A DNA stretch of 64,000 nt from assembly GCF_900005765.1 (NCBI RefSeq), contig NC_041684.1, positions 404,889-468,888 on the forward strand, in the 5' to 3' direction. Below the pieces are notes generated by a model, which was not told the DNA's origin, did no database searches, and saw only the letters and a list, made by a program, of their open reading frames with translations. Below, one piece after another: positions 29,544 through 41,562 of the stretch. Made by a program: the position numbers and the translations under genes. This DNA is from Plasmodium relictum. Lineage: Eukaryota > Apicomplexa > Aconoidasida > Haemosporida > Plasmodiidae. Every line of letters begins with the position of its first letter. The stretch's first letter is position 1.

Positions 29544-30733
29544 AATAGAAAAAATTGTACACTCATATACTTATTTATATATAATGGACATATATTAGTT
29601 CTACAACATATATTGATATATGTATTGAGTGTAGCTGTAATAAACTGATAACATTTTAGAATATTACAATATATGCACATTAAAATTTGAAAATTATATT
29701 TAAAATAATGATTAGGTAGAATTAGGAATTTAAAATAGTGTTTTTGATACAATAATTATTAAAATAAAATAAAATAAAAAAATAAGGAAAAAAAAAGTAA
29801 AAATAAGTAATTATAAAAAAAAAAAAAATTTATATAATGATATATTCGATTTATGAAATCTTTTTTTTTTTTTTAATATTTTTAAATTAATATGCTTTAT
29901 ATTTTATATCAGTTGTTTACTAGGATTTTATCTTTTACTTTTTATATTAAATTTTTTTTTTTTTAAATTAACTATATTCAATTGAAATTTTTATATAATA
30001 TACATAAATATTTATATATATAAGAAAAAAAAAAGCAACTATTGTAATTTGCTTTAAAAATAAAAATTTTTATGTAAAAGAATAAGAGATTGTTAAAAAG
30101 TAGTTTGCTTCATTTATTCATTTATTTCATAGAGCATTAGTATAAAAGAATACATTTAAAAAGTAAAAAAAATTGCAGTCTACTGAAAAATAGAGAAATA
30201 TTTTAAATCAAAATATTCAAGAATTTTATAATTATAAATCACATTAAGATATATTACACTTTTTTTTTGTTTCATGTGGAATAAATGTTTTTATTTACTA
30301 CTAAAAGGTATTATATGCATAATTATTTATTCCATTAATTTTTTGTGAATTAGCAAAAAATTAAAATATTTAATTTTTTTATTTTTTTTTTTTGCTTTCT
30401 CCATCAAAATAAAATATTAGTATTATTCCTTTTTATCTTCCAACGGATTAAATATAATTCTACCTTTTTTTATATTTTGTTGCATGTATTAATAAAACAT
30501 ATATATATATTATACAATATATATTTAAAAGAAATAATATATAAAAGAATTATTGTTATTCTTATGTAATTTATTTACTCCTACAATGTTTTTTTTTAAA
30601 CTTTGAATAAAAACTTCCAAATGAAAAATATAATTTTTAAGTTATTTTATTTTATTTTATTTATTTTTATAAGAATATAACTTTTATATATATTCAATAA
30701 AAATATTTTTTAAAAAAGATATATATTTATAAA
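29544..30733. other. Intergenic between uS2 and the biotin ligase
   Basis: About 1.2 kb of AT-rich sequence between two plus-strand genes, holding the uS2 3' UTR and the ligase promoter. No exon, RNA gene or clear motif seen. Confidence 0.55.
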
Positions 30734-31585
30734 ATGGAAGAAAATGTACTATTTGAAAAATATTATTCTGAATTAAATTCACTGAGATTTCATTTTGATG
30801 TATTAGATTCAACACAATTATATTGCAAGAGAAATATGCAATTATTTATTGAAACTGGTAAGTTGAAGGAAGACAATATGATTATTGTTAGTTGTAACTC
30901 TCAAACAAATGGAATAGGAACAAGAGATACAAAAAAAAATATCAATAGACTTTGGTTATCTAAAGAGGGAAATATATTTACAACATTTGTTTTCTTATGG
31001 AATAAAGATGATTTAAATAAAGTCAGTTGTTTAGCACAAACATCTACTGTAGCAATTAGTAAAACATTAGAACATTTTCATTTAATGACTCAAATTAAGT
31101 GGATAAATGATGTTTTAATTAATTATAAAAAGGTATCAGGTTGTCTTGTTAATTTGTATCATTTTGATGATGACATCTTATCAAAAAAATATGTTTGTAT
31201 AATGGTTGGTGTTGGTATCAATGTAAACTTGAGAGATGATAAAAATATATTAAATAATAATTATACATCAATTAAAAAAGAATTAGAACATTATTTTGAC
31301 GCCCCCAGTTGTATACCATCTGTTGAAGATATTATGCAAAAATTAATAGAAAATTTCCATGCATGTATTCACAAATTGCAGAATGAAGGATTTTCTACAT
31401 TTTTAGAATATATAAAAATGCGCCTTTTATATAATGAAAAAAAAGTTTTAATAGACCAAGATAATAGACAAATAGTTGGATACCTAAAAGGATTACTTGA
31501 TGATGGTTCCATCTTACTATTAAATGAAAAAAATCAAATTATTAACGTAAATAATGGGCATTTATATCTTAATGAAAGTAGTTAA
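30734..31585 (+). CDS. Biotin-protein ligase (holocarboxylase synthetase)
   Basis: A 283-residue single-exon enzyme that activates biotin with ATP and transfers it to a lysine of a carboxylase; in Plasmodium the substrate is apicoplast acetyl-CoA carboxylase (general knowledge). Residues ~15-165 form the catalytic domain. KWINDVL at 122-128 is the conserved biotin/adenylate-binding KWPND-type motif, KKVSGCLV at ~132-139 holds the expected second lysine, and GVGINVN at 159-165 is the GxGxN motif. A C-terminal domain follows (residues ~240-283, including a Gly/Ile/Leu-rich strand region). The usual GRGRRG nucleotide loop is replaced by NGIGTRDTK at ~59-67. Two ligase paralogues (HCS1, HCS2) are known in Plasmodium; this looks like the single-domain HCS1, but the paralogue choice is inference. 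No signal peptide is visible. Confidence 0.88.
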   Translation: MEENVLFEKYYSELNSLRFHFDVLDSTQLYCKRNMQLFIETGKLKEDNMIIVSCNSQTNGIGTRDTKKNINRLWLSKEGNIFTTFVFLWNKDDLNKVSCLAQTSTVAISKTLEHFHLMTQIKWINDVLINYKKVSGCLVNLYHFDDDILSKKYVCIMVGVGINVNLRDDKNILNNNYTSIKKELEHYFDAPSCIPSVEDIMQKLIENFHACIHKLQNEGFSTFLEYIKMRLLYNEKKVLIDQDNRQIVGYLKGLLDDGSILLLNEKNQIINVNNGHLYLNESS

Positions 31586-32935
31586 ATCATTATACTCATA
31601 CTACTCAAACATTCACATATAAATATCTCTAGAATATTTGCATTTTCAAAAAAATTAAAATACGATAATTTATAATTTATTTCCAAAAGAAAAAAAAATA
31701 TATATATATATATAGTTTCTAAATATTTATATATTATCTTTTATTTAAGGATGTGGAAAAAAAATATATAAAGATTTAATTAGATAAATTATATTCATGC
31801 TAATTACTAAATTACACATTTAAATATATGAAAAATACAAAAGGGTGTAATTTTTATATATTCGTTTAAATATAACAAATTTAAAAATCGCAAAAAAAAG
31901 AAAATTCCTTCAATAAAATAAAAAAATAAAAAAATTATAGCTGTGAAAATAACAATTTAACATTGTATTTATTTATTAAAACATTTCTTTTGTATTAGCA
32001 TGTTTTTTGATTTAATTTTTTTTACAATTATAGAAAGAAAAAAGAATGAAAAAAATTAAAAACATTCAAATAAAAATGTAATAATAAAAATATCATTTTT
32101 TAAGTAAGTTAAAACAAAAATAGATATGCAAAATATATTTTTTTTTTAGATTTATGATAATGTATTTACATTTCTAATATTTTTTTTAAAATGTTTCTGA
32201 AGCATAGATAACTTGTTTTTTTAATAAAAAAAAAATTAAAAAATAATGTTAGTTAAAATTATATATATATATATATCAAAAAAAAAAAATATATATTTAT
32301 ATTAATTATTTAATAGAACAATAAAAGTATGTATTTTAAATTATTATTTCTTGTTTTTTTTTTATTTCTATATATAAACTATTATTTATTAAATTATTAT
32401 AACATCATATTTTTAATATAAATTCATTTTAATTTTTTTTTAAAAGTATTATTAATATTAAATTTTACGATATATATTGCAGAAAATAAAAAATTTTTGT
32501 TGGGATTTATATACATACAAGTGTATTACATTATCATTCTTAATGGTTAATATTATAATTGAAATTTTGATTATTCATAATCTTTTTTTTTTTTTATTTA
32601 ATTAATAAATTATTTATTTTTATATTTAACATAAAAAAGTGTTTTATAAAAAGGTACAATCCAATTTCTGCTTCAATTAAATATAGGTTCTTTTTTTTTT
32701 TTTTTTTACTGAAAAATTATATATTGTATTATTATTTTATTTTATTTTATATCATTTTTACTAAATTTTTTCTTTTCTTAGAGTTTTAGGTAATTATTTA
32801 AAGGTTCTTTTTTATTTTTATATTATTAGGTTATAGGAAGATTATATATTTGTATAAAAAACGAAATTACTGTTACAATTATTTAAATTTTATATATTTA
32901 TTTTTTTTTCATAATAATTATTATCATTATTACCA
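31586..32935. other. Convergent intergenic spacer
   Basis: About 1.35 kb between the biotin-ligase 3' end and the 2149-residue gene 3' end. A/T runs and small AT repeats only; no gene seen. Confidence 0.6.
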
Positions 32936-35900
32936 TTATTGATATTTCGTTTTGCTATTGCTGTTAAAATTATTATCATCATTAGCAATAGTAGTGATGA
33001 TATAATTCATATGATTATTACTAGTAGTACTAGTAATAGAACTAATATTATTAATTAAATTATTATTATCCATAGTAGCGTTAGTATTTGTATTAGTATT
33101 ATTATTAGTAGTATCATTATCTCTGTTAGTATAATTATCATTATAATTATTATTTATAGTAATATTTTTTCTACTATTATTAATAGAAGTATTAGTATTA
33201 TTATTAATACTAGTATTCTCATTTAGATTATTATTAATAGTAGTATCATTATAATTATCGTTATCATTGTTAGTATCATTATTATTTTTATTTTGTAATG
33301 ATAAATTAAAATATCTTTTCCTTATTTTATTACAAATAATATTATTTTTGTTTAGCATATAGAATTCATTTATACTATTTAATCCGTCATTATTCTTATT
33401 GTCAAAAGAATTAATAACATTATTATTTTGATTCTTGAGGTATATAAGTTTATTTTCATTTAAGTTTTCAAATGAAATTTGATCATTTAATTTTGATTCC
33501 TTTCTATTCATTTCTTCATCATTTTTAAAAATTAAATAATCTACATTATCGCATTTATTATTATTACTTTCGTTTAAAAAATTATCTTCCCCTTTTAAAT
33601 TATAATTATATATGAAATATGATTTATTATCATTAAGTATATTTTTACTTGATTTCTTTATATTACTTTGTTCTTTTAATAATTTCTCATTTTTATTCAA
33701 ATTATTATCTATGTCATTTTTGTTTAAGATATTTGATTCTATTTTATTTAAATCATTTGTATCATTTTTACTTTTTAAAGAACAACCATTCGTAGGAAAA
33801 TCTTTATTATTATAAGAATTATCACGAAATTTTAATTTATTAATGAAATTGTTTTCTTCGTTATCATTGTTATTATTATTGTTATTACTTCTATTTAAAA
33901 TACTCTCAGGATATTTTGTTTCCATTTTATTATTATGATAATAATTTTTATTAAATTTTATAGAAACATTATTTTTGTGTAAAATACTTGTTAAATTACC
34001 ACTGTCTAGATTTCGATTAAAAATGCTTTCATATTTATATTCATTGTTTGACTTGTTCATATGATCATCATGAAGTTTTAAATCTTTATTATTTCTTTTA
34101 TTGGATACTTCTGAGGATAGTTCCATACGTAGTAAATTATCGTTTTCATTTTTTTCTCCATATGAAAAATAATTACTATTTTTGTCATAATTAAAATTAT
34201 TTTTAATAAAATTGTCAATTTTTTCATCACTATTTTTATTTTCATTATTCTCAGTGTTTGTATTTAAAAAATCTAGTTCATAGCTATTATCATAAATTAA
34301 TTTATTATTTATTATATCTTTTCCTTTACTTACATTAACTAATTTATTAAATGTATCATTCATATTATTACTGATATCATTTGCTCTATTATTATTATTA
34401 TTCATAATTTTATTATTTATATCCAATATTTTATAACTACTAATATTTTCTTTGTAGGATTCTTTGTAGTTTAAATAACTATTTTCATTCTTTATTTTAT
34501 TTATAATATTATTTAAAAAAACATCTTTTATACAATTTTTTTTTATTATTTTATGAATATCAATAGTAATAGAAATTTTATCATTTTTTACACAATTTTT
34601 TAGATTACCCCAGTTATCATAACCAAACCAAGGGAAAACTGAAAAATTATAAGAAGCATTTTTTTTTTTATATATGCCACATCTTACCGAAAATATAATA
34701 TCACAAAATCCTGTATACGAAAATAAAATACCTATTGAATTTTCATCTAAAAGTTCCGAATTATTATTTATATTTAACAAAATATAAAAGTCATTTAATT
34801 TTGTATCCGTTTTAAATTCAGGTGAAACAACAAAATTGTTTTCACTTGAACGTAATAATGATATTTTTTTAATATTCCATTGTATTGTTAAAATGATATT
34901 TTCATTTGAATTTTCATATGATTTTAGTTCCTGTTCATTTAATATAATTTCATTTTTTTTCTCCTTTTCAAATAATTTTTTTCCTTCTGAATCAAAAAAA
35001 TTTTGATGATCACTGTCATCTATCCTATAATTAACATTATTACAATTACTATAATTATTGTTAGTATTAACGTTATTATTATTATTATTATTATTACTGC
35101 TATTATTATTATTATTATTACTACTGCTACTATTATTATTATTATTATTACTGCTATTATTATTATTATTATTACTACTGCTATTATTATTATTATTATT
35201 ACTGCTATTATTATTATTATTATTACTACTGCTACTACTATTATTATTATTATTATTATTACTGCTATTATTATTATTATTATTACTACTGCTACTATTA
35301 TTATTATTATTATTATTATTACTACTGCTACTATTATTATTATTATTATTATTATTACTGCTACTATTATTATTATTATTATTATTATTATTACTGCTAC
35401 TGCTACTGCTAATACTACTATTATTATTATTATCATTAGTAGTAGTATTAGTACTACTGTTATTAGTAATATTATTTTCATTAATGTTAGCATTTTCATA
35501 CTTACTGCTATTATTAATAATAGTTTTGTTATTATTATTAATATTAGTTTTAGTATTAGTTTTATTTATATCATTAGTACTATTATTTACATTGTTATTA
35601 GTTGTATTCGAATTATTATTAATATTAGTTTTAACATTATTTTTATGTGTATTATTATAATTATTATTTATATTATTATTAGTTGCACTATCATTATTAT
35701 CATAATAATTATTATTATCAGTTGTGGTAATATTGCTATTATTATTAATAGTAGTATTATTACTATTATTAGCTGCATAATTATCATTTATATTATTATT
35801 AATATTAGTGTTATTATTATAATTAGTAGTAGGATCATTATTATTAGTAGTAGTATTAATAATATTATTATTATTAGAATTAGTATTAATATTACTATTA

Positions 35901-38900
35901 TGTTTGCTATTTTTATTAGTATTATTTAACGTACTATTATTTATATCTTTTGTATTGCTGACTTCTTTTAAGTTGCATATATTCTCATATACTTCTCGAT
36001 TATTACGTTCTTGTTTATTAAATTGAAAAGATCCTGTATATATTTGATCATGATTTTTATTATTATTGTTTTTAAAATTATAAAAAAATGAATCAACGTT
36101 TTCAAATAAATTGTTTTTCATATTTGTTTGTTCATTTAAATTCTCTGATAAATTGTGATCAAAAAATTTATTTTTTTCAAAATTGCTTTTTAAATATTTT
36201 AGAAGATTTACATTATCTTTTAGTACATTTGTATGCTGATATATATTTTCTTTACTTACAGTATTTATACTTTTCTTTATTTCTTCTTTAAGTAAGTTAT
36301 AAAATTTGCCTATTTCTTCAATATTGGGAGAATTATTTTCTACATTCCCATTAATGTGTTCATCATCATGCATATACACATGAGTATAATCATTAAATAT
36401 ATAATTGTTAGCATTATCTTTATTTTTATATTTAATTTTATTATTGCATCCATTTTTTGTATTTTTTTCATTTCGATTATAATTTTTATGTATTTTTTGT
36501 AAAAAAGAAATATTATTTTCATTTAAAGTATTTTCTTTATTTTCTTTATTTTCTTTATTTTCTTTTTTTTCTACATTATTATAAGAAGTATTTATATTTT
36601 TGTTACAATTTCTATTAGAAAAGTTCATTTCATTGTTATTATTAGAATTACTATTGTTACTTTTATTTGAATATATGTCGTCAATATAATCTTTATCTTT
36701 ATATTTAAAAAAATTTTCATAACATAAAATTTTCATTTTATCATTACTAAATAAATCCTTATTTAAATTTACATTTTCTAATGAATTAAATGAATTTGTA
36801 CTTTTAATAATAGCAGTGCTATTAATATTTAATGCATTATCATTATTAATACTATTACTACTACTACTACTGCTGCTACTATTTAAATTCTTTTTATATT
36901 TATTACAATATGCACTACAATCAGAAATATTACTACTTACTTTTTTTCGATTAATAGATACTAAATTGTTCAAAATGTTTTCTTCATTTATGCTTTTATT
37001 TTTATATAATGTATTATTATTATAATTCATTAACTTATTTCTATGAGATTCAATCTTTTTCCCAATTTTTTCAACATGCATTTTATGATAAATTTTTTTG
37101 TTTTTTTTATATTCTATACTATTTCCTTCTTTTTCTTCTTTTAGTGATGCTTGATGATTCTGCTTTTTCTCTTTCTTCTTTTTTTCTTCTTTCCTTTTTA
37201 GTTCATTTAACCTTTTCTGTAATCTCTGAATTTGTTCATTAATTTTTTTTTTTTCATTTTTATTCAAAATAGAATCTTCTGTTTGTGAACATTCTCTAGA
37301 GTCTTTTATATTTTTACAACTTAATTTATTTTTATTCTTTGATGGTGTAAAGAACAAATTGTCTTTATCATAAAAATCCGAGGAAATATTAATTTGTTCA
37401 TATACTTTCACATTATCATTGGATATTTTTGTTTTGTCACAGGTTAAAGACAACTTTGTGCTAATCAATTCTTTTTTTATATTTTTATATTTTCTTACTT
37501 TGTTGTCATTATAGCTATTGTTACAAAATGCATTTTTTTTGTAATTTTTTATTTTGTCGTTATTTAATGGAATATTATTTTCATTAATACTTCTATTAAA
37601 GAAATCATTGTAATATAGTTTTTTTAAATTTAATTTATCTCTCTTATAATTATTACTAATACATGATACTTCTTGTTCACTGCTAAAATATTTTAATTCT
37701 CTTTCATTTGTTAATATACATTTTTTATTATTGTCCTTTATTTCATTATTACATGCATTTTCATTATTCCTACTATTATAAAACGTTTCAACATTTTGCT
37801 CTTCATTTTTTTTTTGAGAACTATCATCATTTAACAAATTTATATATTCTGATTTATCATTTAGTGAATAATAGTCTTTATTTTTTATTCTTTTTCTGTT
37901 TACAAATTGTTTATTATATAAGGTTTTATGTTCATTATTATTAATATCATCACCATCATAATTATTGTTTGTGTATGCATATTCATTATATTTTCTATAT
38001 AAGTAACTTAAGGTATCTAATGATATACTACTATTTAAATTAGTAAATGTTTCATTTTCTTCATTCTGTTCTTTCTCTTTTAATATCATACTTCTGTTTT
38101 CAACTTCAGTGTCATTATTTGCAAGAATATTTATATAATTCATTAAATATAGAGATTCTTCATTACTTATTTCATTTCCAAAATAGGTATTGTAAAATGT
38201 TTTTTGATCATTTATACATGAATAGTATTTTTCTCGTAAATTATTTGAAATTTTATCTTCTTTTAAATAATAGCATGTTTTGTTTATAGTATCATTTGAT
38301 GTACTATTATTATTGCTACTAATACAATTTATATCACTTTTATAATTATTTTCATTTTTTACTCTTTTTAAATTACTAATTAAGTTTTTATGTGAATTTA
38401 AATTATTACATGTGATATTATTATTTAATTTTTTCTTAATTACATAATGATCTTTTTCATTAGATTTTTCCTTATTCAAATTATTTATTAAATGGAAGAA
38501 ATTATTATTTTTTAAATATATAGATGTGTCTTTATTATTTTTTAAATTGTTTTCATTATTTAAATAATAAAAATTGTCTAATGGCATATTTATATTATCC
38601 TTATCATTTTCTTTACTATTATTTATTTCTTTATAGAAATTATTATAAAAAGAATTATCTATCTTAGAAAAAAAAATTTCTGAATAATTTTTGCATTTCT
38701 CTTGAATATTTTCGTTGGAAAATTCGTTTTCATCTTCATTTCTTAAGCATTTATTATTTAATTTATTTAATGAATGTATAGGAATATTATCACTAATTAA
38801 AAATTCATTATAATTTTTATGTAAATCATCTTCACATGCATGTAATAATTTATTTAGTTTATTTTCTTTAATTTCTTCATTTAATCTTGATTTTGTATTT

Positions 38901-39385
38901 TCATTGTTTATATCAAATAAATATTCTTTATTTACTTTACCTATTAAATATATTTGTTCTTTATTTTCTAAATTGTCTTTTTTCCTTAATATATTTTCTT
39001 GCAGTACATGTTCATCGTGCTTTAATGTTTCCTTTTGAGCAATGTACCTTCTCTGATAATCTTCTGTTGTTGTATCATTGAATAAAAATCTCTCCTTTTT
39101 TAAAACTTCTTCATTTAAAAAATTATAATTTATTAAATAAAGCTGTGAAATGTTCTCATCTTTATCATGTTTTTCATTTTCTAAATAGTCATGAATTGTA
39201 TTATTGAAAGATTTTATAAACTTTAAGTTGTTTGAACTGACCTTTTTAAAAATAATAGAATCACTTTTTAAAGAATTTTTGGGATTTTCTAATTCATCAG
39301 TATCTTTTTTTATATCTTTATCGAGCATTAATAACATGCTCTGATCTTTTCTATTTTTGTTATTCATATATCTGCCATTAAGCAT
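32936..39385 (-). CDS. Giant Asn-rich protein (2149 residues) with a possible MATH-like domain
   Basis: A single-exon frame from ATG 39385. Most of it is low-complexity Asn/Lys/Ser/Glu sequence without a signal peptide or membrane segment. A Lys/Glu coiled-coil-like piece lies around 720-760. A block of alternating Asn and Ser runs at ~1310-1440 is encoded by AAT/AGC-type triplets. Directly after it, residues ~1490-1615 are different in kind: balanced composition, TIQWNIKKISLLRSS, SPEFKTD, a Phe/Ile-rich stretch, then FGYDNWGNLKN and ISITIDIH. This order (W-x-I, SP-x-F, an aromatic-rich strand, WG-x-L, then a final ITIDI strand) resembles the MATH/TRAF fold, which binds peptides in ubiquitin ligase adaptors. 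That is inference from pattern only. An Asn-rich C-terminal region ends the protein. Otherwise function unknown. Confidence 0.8.
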   Translation of the reverse strand: MLNGRYMNNKNRKDQSMLLMLDKDIKKDTDELENPKNSLKSDSIIFKKVSSNNLKFIKSFNNTIHDYLENEKHDKDENISQLYLINYNFLNEEVLKKERFLFNDTTTEDYQRRYIAQKETLKHDEHVLQENILRKKDNLENKEQIYLIGKVNKEYLFDINNENTKSRLNEEIKENKLNKLLHACEDDLHKNYNEFLISDNIPIHSLNKLNNKCLRNEDENEFSNENIQEKCKNYSEIFFSKIDNSFYNNFYKEINNSKENDKDNINMPLDNFYYLNNENNLKNNKDTSIYLKNNNFFHLINNLNKEKSNEKDHYVIKKKLNNNITCNNLNSHKNLISNLKRVKNENNYKSDINCISSNNNSTSNDTINKTCYYLKEDKISNNLREKYYSCINDQKTFYNTYFGNEISNEESLYLMNYINILANNDTEVENRSMILKEKEQNEENETFTNLNSSISLDTLSYLYRKYNEYAYTNNNYDGDDINNNEHKTLYNKQFVNRKRIKNKDYYSLNDKSEYINLLNDDSSQKKNEEQNVETFYNSRNNENACNNEIKDNNKKCILTNERELKYFSSEQEVSCISNNYKRDKLNLKKLYYNDFFNRSINENNIPLNNDKIKNYKKNAFCNNSYNDNKVRKYKNIKKELISTKLSLTCDKTKISNDNVKVYEQINISSDFYDKDNLFFTPSKNKNKLSCKNIKDSRECSQTEDSILNKNEKKKINEQIQRLQKRLNELKRKEEKKKKEKKQNHQASLKEEKEGNSIEYKKNKKIYHKMHVEKIGKKIESHRNKLMNYNNNTLYKNKSINEENILNNLVSINRKKVSSNISDCSAYCNKYKKNLNSSSSSSSSNSINNDNALNINSTAIIKSTNSFNSLENVNLNKDLFSNDKMKILCYENFFKYKDKDYIDDIYSNKSNNSNSNNNNEMNFSNRNCNKNINTSYNNVEKKENKENKENKENTLNENNISFLQKIHKNYNRNEKNTKNGCNNKIKYKNKDNANNYIFNDYTHVYMHDDEHINGNVENNSPNIEEIGKFYNLLKEEIKKSINTVSKENIYQHTNVLKDNVNLLKYLKSNFEKNKFFDHNLSENLNEQTNMKNNLFENVDSFFYNFKNNNNKNHDQIYTGSFQFNKQERNNREVYENICNLKEVSNTKDINNSTLNNTNKNSKHNSNINTNSNNNNIINTTTNNNDPTTNYNNNTNINNNINDNYAANNSNNTTINNNSNITTTDNNNYYDNNDSATNNNINNNYNNTHKNNVKTNINNNSNTTNNNVNNSTNDINKTNTKTNINNNNKTIINNSSKYENANINENNITNNSSTNTTTNDNNNNSSISSSSSSNNNNNNNNNSSSNNNNNNNNSSSSNNNNNNNNSSSSNNNNNNSSNNNNNNNSSSSSNNNNNNSSNNNNNNSSSNNNNNNSSNNNNNNSSSSNNNNNNSSNNNNNNNNVNTNNNYSNCNNVNYRIDDSDHQNFFDSEGKKLFEKEKKNEIILNEQELKSYENSNENIILTIQWNIKKISLLRSSENNFVVSPEFKTDTKLNDFYILLNINNNSELLDENSIGILFSYTGFCDIIFSVRCGIYKKKNASYNFSVFPWFGYDNWGNLKNCVKNDKISITIDIHKIIKKNCIKDVFLNNIINKIKNENSYLNYKESYKENISSYKILDINNKIMNNNNNRANDISNNMNDTFNKLVNVSKGKDIINNKLIYDNSYELDFLNTNTENNENKNSDEKIDNFIKNNFNYDKNSNYFSYGEKNENDNLLRMELSSEVSNKRNNKDLKLHDDHMNKSNNEYKYESIFNRNLDSGNLTSILHKNNVSIKFNKNYYHNNKMETKYPESILNRSNNNNNNNDNEENNFINKLKFRDNSYNNKDFPTNGCSLKSKNDTNDLNKIESNILNKNDIDNNLNKNEKLLKEQSNIKKSSKNILNDNKSYFIYNYNLKGEDNFLNESNNNKCDNVDYLIFKNDEEMNRKESKLNDQISFENLNENKLIYLKNQNNNVINSFDNKNNDGLNSINEFYMLNKNNIICNKIRKRYFNLSLQNKNNNDTNNDNDNYNDTTINNNLNENTSINNNTNTSINNSRKNITINNNYNDNYTNRDNDTTNNNTNTNTNATMDNNNLINNISSITSTTSNNHMNYIITTIANDDNNFNSNSKTKYQ
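35045..35470. repeat. Trinucleotide repeat coding Asn/Ser runs
   Basis: On the plus strand this is ATT/ATTACTGCT-type triplet DNA, encoding on the minus strand alternating blocks of 5-8 Asn and 2-5 Ser. The block pattern is quasi-periodic, so it behaves as a compound microsatellite within a coding frame. Its open frames on the other strand are artefacts of the triplet structure. Confidence 0.9.
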
Positions 39386-41050
39386 TTTTTAAAATTATAT
39401 GTGCTTTTAAAGCACAAAAAAAAAAAAAAAATAAAATAAAATAAAAGTTAAATAAAAAGATAAATAAAAAGATAAATAAATTTTTAAATTTAAAGATCAA
39501 AATTATTAAAAAAAATAATAATATATAATAGATAAATAGAACAAATTACTTAAAAAAAAGTAAAAAAGACAAATTTTATATGTATACATATTTTAAAATA
39601 TGATACATACTTTAAGTTTTATATTCTTTTATTTATTTAAAAAAAAAAAAAAAAAAAAAAATGAAAAAATAAAAAGGAAATAAGAATAGAATATACTATT
39701 TTTGATCACTTTCAAATAAAAATAATGAGAAGTGTAATCAACAACAAGTAACCATTGTAAATTGTATTTCAAAAATATGTGTATAAAGATTTATCTTTTT
39801 TTATATATTATGTTCCTTTTTTTTTTTTTTTTTATTGTCTACACTTATATTTAGTTATGAATAATGATTAATAATTTCTTTCTAATCTCTCTTTCTAATA
39901 TCATTTTCTTTTCATTTCATTTTTTCTTTTCTCCTTTTTCTTTCTTCTTTTTCTTTCTTCTTTTTTTTTCTAGAGAGAAAAATGGTTAAATACTATATGA
40001 AACAAATAATGAAGTAATATATATATATATATTTAAAATGAAACAATATTCACAAATTAAAAATTAAAGATTTCAAAAAAAAAAAAAAAGATAAAAAAAA
40101 ACTTTAAATTATATTAATATATCTGTTTTTTATATAATTATTTAACAAAAAAAAAAAAAAAAATTCTAATATATTCATATAAAAGTTAACACATATATAT
40201 ATATATAAAGAGTATATATATATATTCTAATAATTTTCTTTTATCCTTTTTTATTTTTTTAATATAAAAATTTCTATCAATAATTACATATAATATTTTT
40301 ATGAAATGAGAGAATATATATATGTACATATACATATATAATAATAAAAATGATAAATGTATTCACAATATAAATGATTAATAATTGATGATATTTTACA
40401 ATATATGTTTTTCTCCTACATTTAAAAAAAAAAAAAAAAAATTACAAGTATACAAATAGTATTTTGATGTGTAAAAAAAATCTGTTTTGTTTTAAAAAGC
40501 TATTTTGCAATACTTATACCTTTTACCTCTATACATAGAAATTGAATATAAAAAACAGAAAAAAACCCAAAAACTATATTAAAAACACATAAGAATTGTA
40601 ATATACTATATAGAATAAACCGAAAGATGTAATAAGAATAATAAAAAAAAAATAAAATAAAATACTAGGTAAAAAAAAAAAAAATAAATTCTAAATTGAA
40701 TTTATTTTTAAATTCTTAACAAATTTCCATTTCTTTTTTATTGGTTTTTATGTATTGTTAGGTTATTTTTTTTTCAAATATAACAGTAATTTTTAACAAA
40801 ATAAATAAAATAAAATAGAATAAAATAAAAACAATGAATATTTTGTAATATATATTATAGATAAATAAATAAGTAAAAAAAAAAAAAAAATGAAGTTATT
40901 TTTTATTTCTCTTTTTAATACAATAGTTAAGATTATGCTTGTATATATATATATATATTATTAAGTAGCATTATTCGTATTCCAAATATTTAAAACAAAA
41001 CCGTATGCAGTAATTTTCACTTAACAAATATATATTTTTAAAATTTGTAA

Positions 41051-41224
41051 AATTAACTTTTAACCTTCTATTTTATTTCTTTTTAAACTACACTCATACA
41101 TTATTAGAGATTCTCTAAATGATTCATCAAACATATTCATTATTTTTTTTTAAATTAGTTAAAATAACTCTTAACAATCTATTTTATTTCTCTTTACACT
41201 ACACTTTATTATAGATTCTTTAAA
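41051..41224. repeat. Imperfect direct duplication (~65-70 bp)
   Basis: Two copies share an ordered set of words, including CTATTTTATTTCT, ACTACACT, ATTATTAGA/ATTATAGA and GATTCT then TAAAT. The copies differ by indels and substitutions, so the duplication is old. Confidence 0.6.
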
Positions 41225-41555
41225 TAAAAAAATAAATAAAAAAATAAAATATGAGAAGAAAATATAATAATATTAAAAAAAAAAAAGTTTCACTTTTACG
41301 TTAAAATTTAAATTTGGGTGTGAATTGCAAAAATACTGTCTTGATATTTTTTTTAAAAGAAAATGCATACATTTATATTAAATGTTTTTTTTTTTTATAA
41401 AAAAGTGGATACTTACTTTTATATGAATAATTTTTAAAAGTGTAATATTTTACTTCAGTTAATAACATTTATGTACATATCAACATTTGTTTTTCACTTT
41501 ATTTTATCCTATTCTATTTTTTTTTTTTTTTTTTGCATCTATTTTTTTTTTTTAA

Positions 41556-41562
41556 TGCATGC
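41556..41562. promoter_or_regulatory. TGCATGC site
   Basis: A core sequence recognised by some Plasmodium ApiAP2 factors (general knowledge). It lies about 2.2 kb upstream of the 2149-residue gene's ATG. A seven-base match can occur by chance. Confidence 0.2.

Noticed and set aside
35003-35929. Plus-strand Ile/Thr-rich and poly-Leu frames, and a minus-strand Ile/Val frame
   Set aside because: All are other frames of the triplet repeat encoding Asn/Ser runs in the giant protein.
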